Shown: positions 34,857 through 46,299, counted from the first letter of the stretch. The stretch is 64,000 nucleotides of DNA from Siphonodentalium dalli (GCA_032622095.1 CP136064.1:130621605-130685604); one strand, 5' to 3'. Numbers and translations: made by a program. Notes: generated by a model not told the origin, from the sequence alone.

Positions 34857-36835
34857 AAAGGATTGTGGGTGAGAAATTCCAAGAATATGACTATGGTCTT
34901 ATTTGTATTTAGTCTACATAATGTTGCTAGTAAGCTTAATTTCCTTTTATCAATATATGATTCAAGCCCACCGCACCCCAGAAGCCCCTGTACGATGTAA
35001 GTTCTGGTTTGTTGTGGGAATCCTTGAATATGTTTTAGGCAAAATCTATGTGCTCTCTCCGTGAATGCATGAGAAACATTAGATATATTCCAGAGCAGTT
35101 CACTACCGTACAGAGCCTTAGGGAGGACGATGGACTTGTAGATACTGAAACAACTGTATGGGGTGATACCGCCTGCGTATAATCCTGCATTGGTCAGCGA
35201 TAGATATGTGCCTTTGAGTTTTGTGCAAATTTTGTTTGCAAGTTTTGAGTTAAAGCTGAATTTCTCAATAGGGATTCCCAAGTGTGTTCCAGATTCGACT
35301 TCGTGTATTACACTGTTGCCAAATTTCCACGACCTCTGTGATTTAATGAATTCACGTTGCGTTTCGTTAAAAACAATGATGAATGTCTTGGATGAGTTAT
35401 AAAGGTATCTCCATTTCAAGCTATATTCTAGACAAATATTATACAAAGTACGTAGGCCTGACTCTGAAAGTGATAGAAGTACCATGTCATCCGCCTGTAC
35501 TGGCGAAGTGCACTTTATATCATGCATGTGGAGGCCACATAAAGAATTTTCCAACTCGTATATGAGGTCGTCTACATACAACATATAAAATAGAGGTGAG
35601 AGGATAGAGCCTTGTCTAGCTCCTTGAAAGATGCCAAACCAGTCTGAGAAAGTATTTCTATACCGTACGCAACATTCGATACCCGTCAGGAGTGCTTTGA
35701 AAGTGTGCCATATAATACCATTGAATCCTCTTTTATGCAATGTGTACAAAAGACCATTTAACCAGACGGAATCAAACGCTTTTGTGACGTCTAGAAAACA
35801 GGCGAATAATTTACTGTGCGTCTCTTTAGTGTAGGAAATGCACTCCTGTAATAAGTACGAAGTTGCCATACAGCTTACTCCGCTCTGAAAACCATGTTGG
35901 AGAGGGTTGATGGCTATATTATTTGGCGTGTATGATTGCAAGCGCATGAGTATCACTTTTTCATATAGTTTATATAAAGCAGGCATGATTGTAATTGGTC
36001 TGTAGCTGTCAAATGCTTGTTTTGACTTTTTACCGCCTTTATATAGAGATATCATCACTCCTTTCTTGGCATTGTTAGGAACATATGAAAATTCTAACAT
36101 CTTACTGAAAAGGTGGCACAATTTACAAACTATGTATGGTGCGCTATGAACAATGTGTTCATTTGTTATCGAGTCATGTCCCGCTCCTTTATTCCTGTTG
36201 AGTTTAGGTATAATAGGTATAATATCGGTCAACTCTGATTCACTGACTGGACAGCAGAGAATTTTATCAAAGTCGGTATATTTGTCTTTTTTAATAGACG
36301 ATACATATGAATTAACCGATTTAAGATGATTAGCGTCAAACTGCTCATTTTGTAGTGGTATGAATAGGTTTCCATAGTATGATGCCCATGCATTAGATAT
36401 AGACTGGTTAGTACGGAGAGTTTCACCGTTGTGCACGAAATGTGACGGCGATAGCGTGTTACGTTCTCTGCGTTTGTAATTGACCAATCGATAGAATGTA
36501 TTCTGATCTATTTCTGCGCACTTGTCGATTTCGGAATCACGGTCCCGCATAAATTGTTCTGAAATTTTGCGATGTGTACGTCGAAAAGAGCGTTTTGCTT
36601 CTTTATAATGGCGATATGAATTGGAACCTTCGTAATGAGGTTTGCCTTCTGCCAACCAGCATCTGCGACACTCGCGCATATTAAAGTGGGCGGATTTTAA
36701 CGAGTTGTTCCAATATGGTTTAATATGACTACGGAATTTTGATTTAGGAACAACTTCTGAGGCTGCATTACTGAGAGCAGAAACTAAGGAATTATAATAG
36801 TTATCAATCGAAGATACATGCATACAGTAGGGCAA
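34832..36835 (-). pseudogene. LINE A ORF2, reverse transcriptase segment
   Basis: 667 codons. RT blocks appear in order: NKGAGHDSITNEHI, SYRPITIMPALYKLYEKVI, QHGFQSG, FLDVTKAFDSVW (first catalytic Asp), GARQGSILSPLFYMLYVDDL, then QADDMVLLS (catalytic ADD). The residue before ADD is Gln rather than the common aromatic. The protein would copy LINE RNA at a nicked target. It is separated from the endonuclease by a frameshift in the 52-bp overlap 36784-36835. Otherwise this segment is uninterrupted, so the copy is relatively young. Confidence 0.85.
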
Positions 36836-37701
36836 TTTTTACCCACGTTTGTCGCAAACGTACGAGCGAGTGTCGGATTTGAATTCAGAGCTGACCATTT
36901 TAATTTTGTCGAGCACTGTACATGAGAGGCCTGAGGCTGAAGTACTTCGTCATTCATACATAATGCAATGGAGATTATGGGACGATGCGTTGATACGTCG
37001 ATGCTATCATCTTGTAAAATATCAACTGTTTGTATGTTGTGGCTCATTGCTTTATGAATAAGGAAATGGTATATAATTGAACCGGAATCAGGATATGTCG
37101 GTGGTACGAATGTTTTTACCGTGGTAGTTTTGAACGATTTTTCAATTGGAGAGCAAACACCTTTGTCCATAAACATATTTGTCAATAGCATGCCTCTGTA
37201 ATTTGGGCGAAAGGAATTTACGTTAAAGTCCCCCATAACGATTACAGTTCCCAACGAACTATAATAGTCAAATAAATTTGACACTTTCTCAATATACTTT
37301 GAGAAAAAATCGTCAGAGTAATTGCTGGAAGGAAGATATACTTGGAATATGTAGTAAAATGTCCATTGATTAATGTATAGTTGAATTCCAATAATTCTAT
37401 CATCTTCAGTGTCGATAATTGATACATTATCATTCCACTGCTTATGCCAAAAAATAGCTACTCCGGCTTTTGGTCGACCCTTTTTACCAGGAGGGCCGGG
37501 TGTTGCGTCACATACAGTGTAGGAGTTATAGTATTGTGATATATGGTCCTTCAGCCAATGTTCTGAGATGCCACAAACGTCCACTCCCTGCCTATCGATA
37601 AATCTAGATAAGTAGGAGGAGGATGAAAAGATGCCAGTGGCATTCCATGACATAAAGGATAACATGCTGAAAATAAAATATGTATAAAGAAGTGACATCA
37701 T
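36784..37701 (-). pseudogene. LINE A ORF2, apurinic-like endonuclease segment
   Basis: 305 codons. Motifs: FMSWNATG (Asn of the EN active site), VCGISEHWL (catalytic Glu), VIVMGDFNVNS (Asp/Asn pair), and STHRPI near the end, where SDH is usual. Position about 215 reads SIIYHFLI where related enzymes have an Asp-Tyr pair. The enzyme would nick target DNA to prime reverse transcription. The frame stops at 36784, just past the RT frame start. Confidence 0.8.
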
Positions 37702-37738
37702 CAGAGAAGAACTATTGTTCTGATCTCAATGATGCAGT

Positions 37739-38956
37739 TTAGTGCCAGCTAGGGACGCGGCTGCTGTTCAGTTGTTCACGAGAGCAATCCAATCTGGTAG
37801 TATCCATCCGAGTGCATGTCATACCCACCGGCCAGAAGTCTCTGTCCAGAATAAATTCAGAGTGGTCATTTAATACATTTATCCTGGCAGTAGAAGTTCC
37901 ATTCACACTTGGATAGAGGCGAACTATAGAAAATTCCACTCTGTTGTCATACATGTATTTCTCAATGTCGTCTGAAGAGTAGTTATTGTCTATGTCTCTC
38001 AGAAGTACTCGGTCGGTCTTAATTGGGATTCTAGAACTGTAATTCGATTTTGGAGTGCGCCTAGCACGTCTGTTATTTATGTTTTGTTGTCCGTTGTTCC
38101 ATCGCTGGCCTATCGGAGCTTTTGTATAGTGATAGTTGCCATTATAGTTTGGCCGAGCACGATCATGGTATTCAGGGTAAAGCTTCCTGTGAGTCGAATA
38201 TGAATTTCTAGGCGAATATGATCTACTGTGAAATGAACGGCGTCGTCTAGATGAGTGAGAACGGCGTCGCCTTGGTGAACGTGAGAATGAATGACGTCGT
38301 GATTGGGAGCGACGACTTCTTGATGAGCGAGAACCCTGAGGTGAACGCGGGCGATAACGTCGAGATGAACGAGAACGATGGCGCGATGAGCGTGAATGAA
38401 GTTGAGAATGAGAACATGTTGGAGAATTAGATATCGACAGTCGCGGTGATGATGCACGTTGCAGATGAGTAGTTAGGTTCATTTCTCCGACGGTGGACTC
38501 GACATCGGCTGATCTAATTGATTCAGTATCAATGACATCTACTTTGGACGAAGTTGATTGAGTACCATAATCTGATTTGTACGTAGATTGCATCCTTTGT
38601 GTTAGCTCACTGAAGAAGGTTCCCATCGTGCTTTTAATAAAGTCAACACAATCTGCGGTGCACGATGCCTTGTTTACATTAGAAGAATCACAATTTTGTC
38701 CGCATTCAATCTGTTCTTGTACTTGACCGGTTAGTGCATCTAGTTTTGCAGAGTTTGAATTTATTTTTGCATATTCTATACTCATGCGGTCTAAAACGTC
38801 TGAGAAGTCCTGACGCAGAACAGTAAAATCATTTTTTATATGGTTTGAACCGTTCAGGTTATCATCTTGTAGTTGGTCAATTTTTAGTTTGTTTTCATGC
38901 ACTATTCTTTTAATTTCGGCAACGTCCTCTTCAACATATTTCACTCGGATGTCCAA
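37739..38956 (-). CDS. LINE A ORF1 protein with SR-like domain (5'-truncated)
   Basis: 405 codons, but the first codon used (TTG at 38956) is not a real start: the frame is open upstream to the element edge at 39007. The N-terminal third is helical and heptad-rich (probable coiled coil). Residues about 170-255 are dense in Arg-Ser dipeptides (SRSSRHRSRSSRRYRPRSP and similar), resembling the RS domain of SR splicing factors. The C-terminal third (RVLLRDIDNNYSSDDIEKYM...FILDRDFWPVG) looks like the RRM/C-terminal fold with the DFWP motif seen in several CR1/L2-like ORF1 proteins. Expected role: RNA binding in the retrotransposition particle. No internal stop. Confidence 0.7.
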   Translation of the reverse strand: MDIRVKYVEEDVAEIKRIVHENKLKIDQLQDDNLNGSNHIKNDFTVLRQDFSDVLDRMSIEYAKINSNSAKLDALTGQVQEQIECGQNCDSSNVNKASCTADCVDFIKSTMGTFFSELTQRMQSTYKSDYGTQSTSSKVDVIDTESIRSADVESTVGEMNLTTHLQRASSPRLSISNSPTCSHSQLHSRSSRHRSRSSRRYRPRSPQGSRSSRSRRSQSRRHSFSRSPRRRRSHSSRRRRSFHSRSYSPRNSYSTHRKLYPEYHDRARPNYNGNYHYTKAPIGQRWNNGQQNINNRRARRTPKSNYSSRIPIKTDRVLLRDIDNNYSSDDIEKYMYDNRVEFSIVRLYPSVNGTSTARINVLNDHSEFILDRDFWPVGMTCTRMDTTRLDCSREQLNSSRVPSWH

Positions 38957-39007
38957 TCCAGAGATGTTTCCCTGTATCGTGGGGATATCTATATTAATAG
39001 CCTTATT

Positions 39008-40390
39008 TATTCCAGGAAAGCAGCAAAATGCAGATGGTCGAACTTTTACAAAGGTCCGCTAGATTAGACCTCATTGATGAACGATCTAAATTTGTGCTAG
39101 AAAAGGTCACAGACGTGGAATCGAGGTTCATGAGAAATGAACTTATATTCACAGGTATATGCGAGGCCTAAACTCCCAAACATTCAACCGAAGTAGTCCT
39201 CAAACGTTTCATGGAAGACCAACTCAATATCGACCACGATATTAGTCTGGAATTCGCTAAACGGCTTGGCAAAGGTAAAAGCCCGAGACCAATACCGGCA
39301 CGATTTTCCAGACTGAAGGACCGTGATGCAATCAAACGAAAAAGCGGCATTCTCAGAGGCACAAACTTCTTTATAAATGAGAACTTCCCGGATGTTGTGA
39401 ACGACTATAGGCAAAATACATTAAAGAAAAAAGCCAAGAAATTTCGAGGGAAGGGGCAGAAAGAGCCCGGACAAGTACATAGGGAATTCCACCCAGGAAG
39501 AGGACACTCACAGACAGGGGGCCGTAGAATGGCACGTGGCCACCGAGGGCGAGGTGGAAGAGGCGCACACGTGAACTCTCAAGATTATATGAACAATAGC
39601 TATTTTGACAAAACTCCGAACACCAATTATATGTATGCACGCGAACCACTGCCCCCACCACCACCACACCCACCATCACCACCACCACCACCACCACCAC
39701 CGGCAAGCAGGACATATGTTGGCCCGCCTCAATATGGACCCTCGCCATTCACCAATAGCCACCCACCACTACCACCCCCTCCTCAGCTCCCTCAACCCCC
39801 CACAAAGCCGATCGCCAACCCCACTCCCATACAGCAAGCAATCATTGACACTCCATCTCCAATGCAAACTCAATCTGTAACACAACCGCAGACTTCCACG
39901 CTCAACGACGGCCCCATTTGTGATGCTCGCAATGTCAAAGAAGACGAGCCTCCAGGTGAACCAAAGGCTGACACTGAGTAGGAAGGCCCGGGAGTGTTCC
40001 AGATACGACTTCTATCACTGAATGTATGTGGGCTCCAAACACGATTAGAAGACCCGGAATTTTTGGAATATATAGACAATTTTGACATTCTTTTGTTTCA
40101 AGAAACCAAGACCGACAATTTAGATGTTATATAAATAGAAAATTTTAATGTCCTAGAGTTAATGAATAGAAAAACCATATCAAAGAATCGTTCAGGGGGA
40201 CTATGCATTGCCATCAGAGAATCCCTCAAACCTTTCTTCAATATTATCACAGATGACTGCCCAGAAATCCTCTGATGTGAGTTCCGCGGACCCAAGGGTC
40301 CAACATATGCGATCGGTAACGTTTATATACCATGCGAAAACTCTAAATACTTCAACGAGAATACATTTTACAGAATCCACGTTTCTATAT
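39008..40390 (+). repeat. 1.35-kb direct repeat, copy 2 (right of LINE A)
   Basis: 1383 bp matching 32438-33785. This copy is the less deleted one and continues into the rest of LINE B. It begins abruptly in mid-ORF1 at the LINE A 5' edge. Confidence 0.85.
39211..39981 (+). pseudogene. LINE B ORF1, C-terminal part (RGG and proline-rich)
   Basis: 256 codons open from MEDQLNIDH. Features in order: a basic segment (KKKAKKFRGKG), an RGG-type patch (MARGHRGRGGRGAH), and a proline run (PPPPPHPPSPPPPPPPP). These are nucleic-acid-binding and low-complexity parts of a LINE ORF1. It is separated from the N-terminal part by the TAA at about 39170. In copy 1 the same region (32640-33375) is broken by small deletions. 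Confidence 0.65.
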
Positions 40391-40760
40391 TAGAGAAATT
40401 TGTCTGCTATGATCACATATTTATCAGTGGAGATTTCAATTTAAGAACAGGAACGCTCGATGATATCACACATGTAGGCAAATTAATAGAAGAGTTTTCA
40501 CTCAATCTCCCCTCCAAACACCGACATAACCCATGCAGACACCTCATCTAACAACTCCGGAACGAAATTACTCAGACTTTGCGAAAGTACCAGCTTGATA
40601 ATACTGAATGGCAGAATAGGTTGTGATTACCCAAAACCTAACTTCACAACATGGGGGTACAGCGTTATTGACTACATGATTACCACCCCGAAACTCACCT
40701 AAGATGTTATTTTCAAGTCGCAGAATATAACCCGCTTGCATCTGACATACACTGTTCAAT
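39984..40760 (+). pseudogene. LINE B ORF2, endonuclease segment (broken)
   Basis: Reading from about 39990: VFQIRLLSLNVCGLQTRL, then DILLFQETKTDNLDVI and a TAA (tataaat at about 40130). The sense then resumes with SGGLCIAIRESLKPF, stops again, and later gives HIFISGDFNLRTG at about 40425. The LNVCGL, QETK and SGDFN motifs identify an APE-type endonuclease. At least two stops and a frame change. Confidence 0.65.
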
Positions 40761-41317
40761 TATCGCGTGTATACGGATGCGTGTTTGTAAAGAGAGCAAA
40801 CGACTAGTGGTTAAGAACAGCACAAAGCCGAAACTCCCAAGTGGAAATAATCACAGGAATAACTTAACTGCCAAATACCGCCGCCAACCATCGCGAATAC
40901 GTGACACCCCAAAAATTGAATATACCGACCCACACAAGCCGAGAACAGTGAATGATCTCACCGCTATATTCGTGCGTACGCATAATCAGCCCTGTCCGGA
41001 CAGACAGACAGACAAACATAAACAGGATATCCGACGCGTTCAGCAATATCCTTTTAGGCACTGAAAAAGAACAATATTCTACCGCACGAACCATGACTAG
41101 GAGACCAAATCCGCGAATAAAAATAAAAAACAAAGCACCGTGGTTCAAAAATGACTGCGCCCAAAATCCGCCCAACCACACAACACAAAGCACGCTGATA
41201 GAATCAAGATATCATTATAAAATAACTTTGAGAAAAAGTAAGAAATTATATTACACACATCTCAGGAACAAAATTCATGATCTTAAAGGTAACTAAAGCT
41301 CTGAATTTTGGAAATTT

Positions 41318-42270
41318 ATGAAACAATTAGATAGAAAATCGGATGGCAATCCAGTAATCCCGTCAGCGCATATTTTTAAGGAACATTTCGCATTCGAAGA
41401 GCAGAAACTTTTCTCGCGAGTTGCACAGGAACGCCGAACGCCGAACCTCCCTTACTCCGATACGTCTAGCATAGACAATTCCCTTTTGAACAGAGAAATC
41501 ACAGTTGGGGAAGTGGCGCAAGCCGTTAAAAATCTTAAGAACGGGAAGGCACCGGGGCATGATGGGATAACCAATGAAATGATTAATATATATATATATA
41601 GTAGTCAACAGCTAGGGCCCTTCTATGCCAGGTTTTTCAACCTAATCCTCTCTACCGGTTATATACCAACGGAATGGTCGCTCGGCACCATACGACCCAT
41701 CTTTAAGAATAAAGGCGACTTTTTGAACTCCGACAATTATAGAAGAATTACACTGCTGTGCGTTATTTCCAAAATGTTTACTAGCATTCAATGTAAACGC
41801 ATAAATGTTTTCCTGTTAGAGAATGACCTTCAGATTGAATCTCAGGCTGGATTCCGTAAAGGATACTCTACCGTAGACCACATATTGGCCATGTATATGT
41901 TGACTCAATTACTCAAATCAGGGAAACAAAACTTGCACTGCGCATTCGTCGATTTTTCCAAAGCATTCGATTCAGTGTGGAGAGATGGGCGAAACTGAGG
42001 TATCATAAAATCACCGGAAATGTACTCAGAACAATACAGAAGATATATGATAATCTTAAGATGAAAGTAATCGCTAACCTATGCTAACCTAATCGCTAAT
42101 CAATGTACCTAAATGACCTTGAACTTTTCCTCGAATCGCGAAACTGCAATGGTATCCTGGTATCCACTATGTGGCATCTGCGGACGACTATATTGATATT
42201 TTCAAGAAGCTGTTCCTAATCATTTACGCAGATGATACAGTTATCCTGGCTAACTCCCCGCATCAATCTT
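41318..42270 (+). pseudogene. LINE B ORF2, reverse transcriptase segment (broken)
   Basis: The first frame (41318-41998) gives LKNGKAPGHDGITNEMI, then RRITLLCVISKMF, SQAGFRKGYSTVDH and CAFVDFSKAFDSVW (first catalytic Asp). Just after this a frameshift occurs (RDGRN stop; the other frame continues WAKLRYHKITGNVLR). At about 42070-42110 the segment before YLNDLELFLESRN is lost and replaced by short direct repeats of cgctaacctaa. The catalytic YADDTVILA block is read at about 42222-42248. Confidence 0.75.
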
Positions 42271-43373
42271 CAGACCGCGCTCACCCATTTCGCACAGTAC
42301 TGTGACACGTGGAAATTGAACATAAATTATTCTAAAACAAAAGCTATGATTTTTAGCGGGCGGAAAAAGATTAAACAACCCCTTAAACTGCACATAAACG
42401 GCGAACTCATAGAAAGTGTAAGTCACTTTAAGTACCTGGGTACTTGGTTCAGCAAAACGTGCAACTTCAAAAGGGAGAGATACCTCAGATGCAATGACGC
42501 TAACAAGGCAATGTATACTCTTATAAGTAAAGTTAGAAAGCACAAATTAACATTTGATTGTACCCTTGACATATAAGAAAAAACCATTGTCCCGATAATT
42601 ACATACGGGTGTGAAGTATGGGGTCATGAAAACATAACAGCGTTTGGAAAGCTGGAGATATGGTTCCTTAAATTCATGTTCGGCTTAAAAAAACCGACTG
42701 CCACTTCCTTTCTTAACGGTGAAACCGGAATATTCCCAATTGGGGAAAACTTATGAACATGCCCACCAATAGGTTACCACTAAAACTATATTACTCCACC
42801 CTTTCATCATCAAACAACAATGCATGGTTGCAATACGTTCGTAAAACTTTGAATGAATTGGGACGGTCGGCATTTTGGATCAATCAATGGTCCCCCGAAA
42901 CAAAGCAATTCAATAGAGCAATCAAAGAAAGACTACACGACATATTTATCCAAGAATGGAGGGGTTCTGTATCATCGTCCAGCAAATGCTCATTCTACAG
43001 AATAGTAAAAACTGACTTTGGCAAAGAATCATACATCTCATCTAGGAATCAATGCACCGTCTCACGATTAATGAAATTTAGAACGAGAAATCACCATTTA
43101 CCAATTGAAACGGGGTCCTGGACAAACACAGAGTATACCGATCGTAAATGCAAGCTATGTAACCTGGAAATAGGAGACGAATTCCACATTATCCTTAAAT
43201 TTCCAAAATTGAATGATCTTAGGAAGAGACATATCGAACCATACTACTATACTAGGCCAAACACGATTAAATTAAACGCACTTTTCAACACTAAGAATAG
43301 TAGAATATTGGCCCATTTGACTCTTTTTATCCGAAAAGCCCTCATATTTTGCCAGGAACACCCTGTGGCTTAA
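42232..43373 (+). pseudogene. LINE B ORF2, thumb and C-terminal zinc knuckle
   Basis: Frame 42232-42576 gives the segment after the catalytic block (WKLNINYSKTKAMIFSGRKK...FKYLGTW), followed by a TAA. The sense resumes (EKTIVPIITYGCEVWGHENI) and shifts again. Frame 42753-43373 encodes the C-terminus with CKLCNLEIGDEFHIILKFP, a C-x2-C...H knuckle in which the last Cys is replaced by Phe-Pro context. A standard non-LTR layout, inactivated. Confidence 0.7.
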
Positions 43374-43800
43374 CTATGGGCCAAGCTGAACCACTACACA
43401 TCCTACAATATGGATATACTATATATTCCCAACCCATCCCTGTGGATACACTATTTCTCATGTGGTAATACTTTTGTCCCTGATGTCAAACAAATAAACT
43501 TCATTAGAACCACGATAGAATCCACCCACCCCCATAATACCCCCCCACCCCCCCAAATATTTCTCATACGGCTTTACTCTAGATTTCGCCCATCTTGTTA
43601 ATAAAAGAAACCTCATTAGAACCACCATAACACCACGCCACAATTTCCATCGAAATTGCACAGCGACACCAATCCCCTCGCCCAACCAGCGCATGCGTCA
43701 CGTATTTTATGTATTATTATGTTCTATACTGTATAGCTTCAATATCATTACATTCATGACAACATAAGCTAATAAATAAATCGTATCGTATCGTATCGTA
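43374..43800 (+). repeat. LINE B 3' UTR and (TCGTA)n tail
   Basis: After the C-terminal stop comes non-coding sequence with a C-rich stretch (43528-43556), then aataaataaa and four TCGTA units at 43781-43800. Short tandem 3' tails are typical of this LINE group. The right TIR arm of the host element begins directly after it. Confidence 0.6.
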
Positions 43801-44080
43801 CGATGTAATGTGTAGAGTTTGATGACAGGGAATAAAATAAATATTTATCGCGGAATATGGTGTCAAAAGTCACGTAAATAATATAATCTCGAGCTGGGAA
43901 CTTCACGTACCGATCAATAAATCATTAAGCAACAGGTATTAACAAAGAAATACATTCCCCGCGTTATTTTTCGACTTTATAAGGTTTCCTGTCAAAACTT
44001 TAATAAGTTCCCGGGTTTTGTACTGGTGGAATATGATCTCTACGGGCGTTAGACAGAGTAGAGATTGATGGCATAATCTA

Positions 44081-44089
44081 GGTATTAAT
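44081..44089. repeat. 9-bp target site duplication, right copy (GGTATTAAT)
   Basis: Exact match to 30289-30297. Confidence 0.65.
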
Positions 44090-44394
44090 ATAACTACCTG
44101 ATAGATATATAAGTATATAGAATTAATGTTACCGATGGCGAGTTGATACGCACGAGTGTATGGCGGCCTTATTCAACACTGCTCTCGTTGTGAACTAACT
44201 AATGTACGTTGCACGGACCTCTTTTGAAAATAAAAAATAGTTGTCCGACTATACTGGATAAAATTTCCCGCACCAGCACACAAAATTACGGTTGATGTGC
44301 GAAGTTAAAAGAGTTTCAACCTAAAAAAAAAATTCTTTGGAGGAAACGTTTTTGAGGGAATTGGAAATTTAGCATGCAGAACAGCCAACCCACA

Positions 44395-44680
44395 ACCACT
44401 CAAACGTGTCCAGAGCATAGTCTGGTCGTTGAAGCATTGGACCTAGAACAAATTGTTTACAAGCTGTTTTTGGTGTCATATTGTCGGGCAGAATGTAGGG
44501 AACAACATATCCAAAATCCGCTAAAATCCGCTTTGGGGAAAATTCTCTATTGAAGATGGCGTCCATAATGTCTGTTGTTATCGGAAAATACTGACTTCTG
44601 CTGCAGGTGCTCCAATTAATGCCAAATTCGTAATAAATTGAAATATACACAAATATTGCTTAGTCGTAAACCATATATGT
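44395..44680 (-). repeat. Dispersed repeat, copy 1 (coding-like)
   Basis: Minus-strand sequence gives KRILADFGYVVP...MTPKTACKQFVLG. The same block, inverted, lies at 46300-46450, and a third partial copy in the same orientation as this one is at about 52300-52385. Flanking text (taatgccaaattcgtaataaa, gaaatatacacaa) is also shared with the third copy. It looks like part of a mobile element rather than a host exon. Confidence 0.5.
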
Positions 44681-44689
44681 AGAATATTT

Positions 44690-46290
44690 TTCCCAAAATG
44701 GCCACCAAAATTGACAAAATCGAATGAAATTTACGTTTAGTGCAAATTGAATAGCTAGTCCTATACGAGTGAACAAACGCACGAATATTGCGAGGAAGAA
44801 TGACTACAAGTATAAGAGAAACTTTTGATTAGAGATGTACGAATTCTCTCTGATGTATCTCACGAGAGAGCAAGCGAAATCAGGGTCTTGTGGAACGGTT
44901 AAATCTGGACTTTTGGGTGTCCAGAAACGGAAAAATGACGCAGTTTTATCTGTACCGCTAATCTTGAATCGTGTGATATATGTGTAATTAAACAGCTAAA
45001 CTGGGTTTAGTAGGGATGTATTGACTATGCGGCCTTTCTCTAGAAGCAGAAATATATGTATTCAGAGCAGTCTCACGAATGAGACCGATCACCATTTATT
45101 TTGATATCTACGGTATAAAACCTTAAAAAATTAATTGCTATAAAACGGTATGAATTATGTTCATATTGTACTGGGGAGAATGCGTAGATCCTATTGTACG
45201 TTTATCAAAATAGTATAGTTGCCTCAGATCAAGTGATAAAACACGAATATTTCGCTTTTATCACAAGAATGCGTGATGGTGTACCATGAACTAAATTTGT
45301 TAAATCACAAATGAGTACCATAGACTGTCTTCAATAAATTCAAAACTTGACCAAAATTGCCTACATAATCTGTGACAGAGACTGTGTTTATACCTGGAAA
45401 TTATATTTGGTTGAATTCACCAAGGCCGCATCTACGTGAAACTTACTACGTTGTCTTCAACCGCATCACCGCGTTTACCCATTTTCCATAATGTTACACA
45501 TGTCTGTTGCATACAGAACCACAACTAACAATATTGGGTGAATATTCAACGTTGGAATAACATCTTAAACGATGATCACCTGATATTTAGCACGATTACG
45601 TGGGTGGTATTGTAATATATTTTCAAACAAAAATATACTGAAAACTAATAGTGTGCATTGCGCTGTAGCTTATTCTAGTTGTAAATTGGCCACTGAAGTA
45701 ATTTTAACAAAATTGTCTACCAAGAAACCGGGTTGGTAGCAGAATGGAAATTAGTCTTACATACAATGTACTGTGTACAGTCTCTTTGACCTGGTGAGAT
45801 TCGGTGCTAATCCATTGAAGATATGAGTGTTTCTTTACAGTATAATAACCATTGCGACATAAGTGTATCGTTTATTATCACCGGGAGTGTTGACAATTCC
45901 GGAAATATATACTAGTATTTATACCTCTAGAGTATGCACTTAAATTTCGGCGTTGCATTCAATATTTAATAACCATGCCGAATGAAACTACCATGCACTG
46001 TAATGCGAAACGAGCTATTTTTGTTTTGCCCAACAGTTGGATGTTGGATAAGCAGAACACCCAAACGTTAAAGACGTAAATCATTGGGGGTTGACTTGCT
46101 GTGCAGTGACCGATGATTCTTCAGATTGATCTGTTTTAATGATGTGTGTACCTTTAAAGATATTTAACAACCGACTTGTATATTGCCAATACGTATTTCA
46201 CTCTTATGTAGTTACCCAATATGTTGCCACTACCCAGTATGATGCCACTATATATCGTATAATGACTTATATCGAGAACTGATGTACATG
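44690..46290. other. Unassigned interval
   Basis: About 1.6 kb of AT-rich sequence between two inverted copies of a dispersed repeat. No frame of note and no recognised RNA gene. It may be the middle of an element whose arms are those repeats. Confidence 0.4.
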
Positions 46291-46299
46291 TAGTATAGA

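Larger units (their letters stand above)
33786..39007 (-). mobile_element. LINE A (APE-type non-LTR retrotransposon), 5'-truncated
   Basis: On the minus strand: ORF1 (38956 to 37739, open up to the element edge), endonuclease, reverse transcriptase, C-terminal zinc knuckle, then a 3' UTR containing an (AG)n tract and a TA-repeat tail at about 33781-33794. The ORF1 frame runs open to the edge at 39007 with no ATG, the mark of 5' truncation in target-primed insertion. It is inserted in LINE B in opposite orientation. Confidence 0.75.
32112..43800 (+). mobile_element. LINE B (APE-type non-LTR retrotransposon), interrupted by LINE A
   Basis: Order on the + strand: ORF1 (coiled coil, RGG and proline-rich), endonuclease, reverse transcriptase, C-terminal zinc knuckle, then a (TCGTA)n tail at 43781-43800. 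The exact 5' end is uncertain (about 32112). It is interrupted at 33786-39007 by LINE A, and 1.35 kb of LINE B is present on both sides of that insertion. Stops and frameshifts throughout make it dead. Removing LINE A and one repeat gives about 5.1 kb. The C-terminal C-x2-C...H arrangement fits the CR1/L2/Jockey group, but the clade is not certain. Confidence 0.7.
30298..44080. mobile_element. Long-TIR element with 9-bp duplication (Mutator-like), heavily invaded
   Basis: The left TIR 30298-30577 is inverted at 43801-44080; shared landmarks include ctctactctgtctaacgccc, ggaacgtgaagttcccagct and ataaatatttat. The TIR continues at 30580-30640, whose inverse is not at the right end but at about 32050-32110, because LINE B (about 32112-43800) landed inside the right arm. 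Removing the LINEs gives an element of about 2.1 kb with TIRs of roughly 340 bp. Long TIRs and a 9-bp duplication suggest a non-autonomous Mutator-like element. No transposase seen. Confidence 0.6.
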
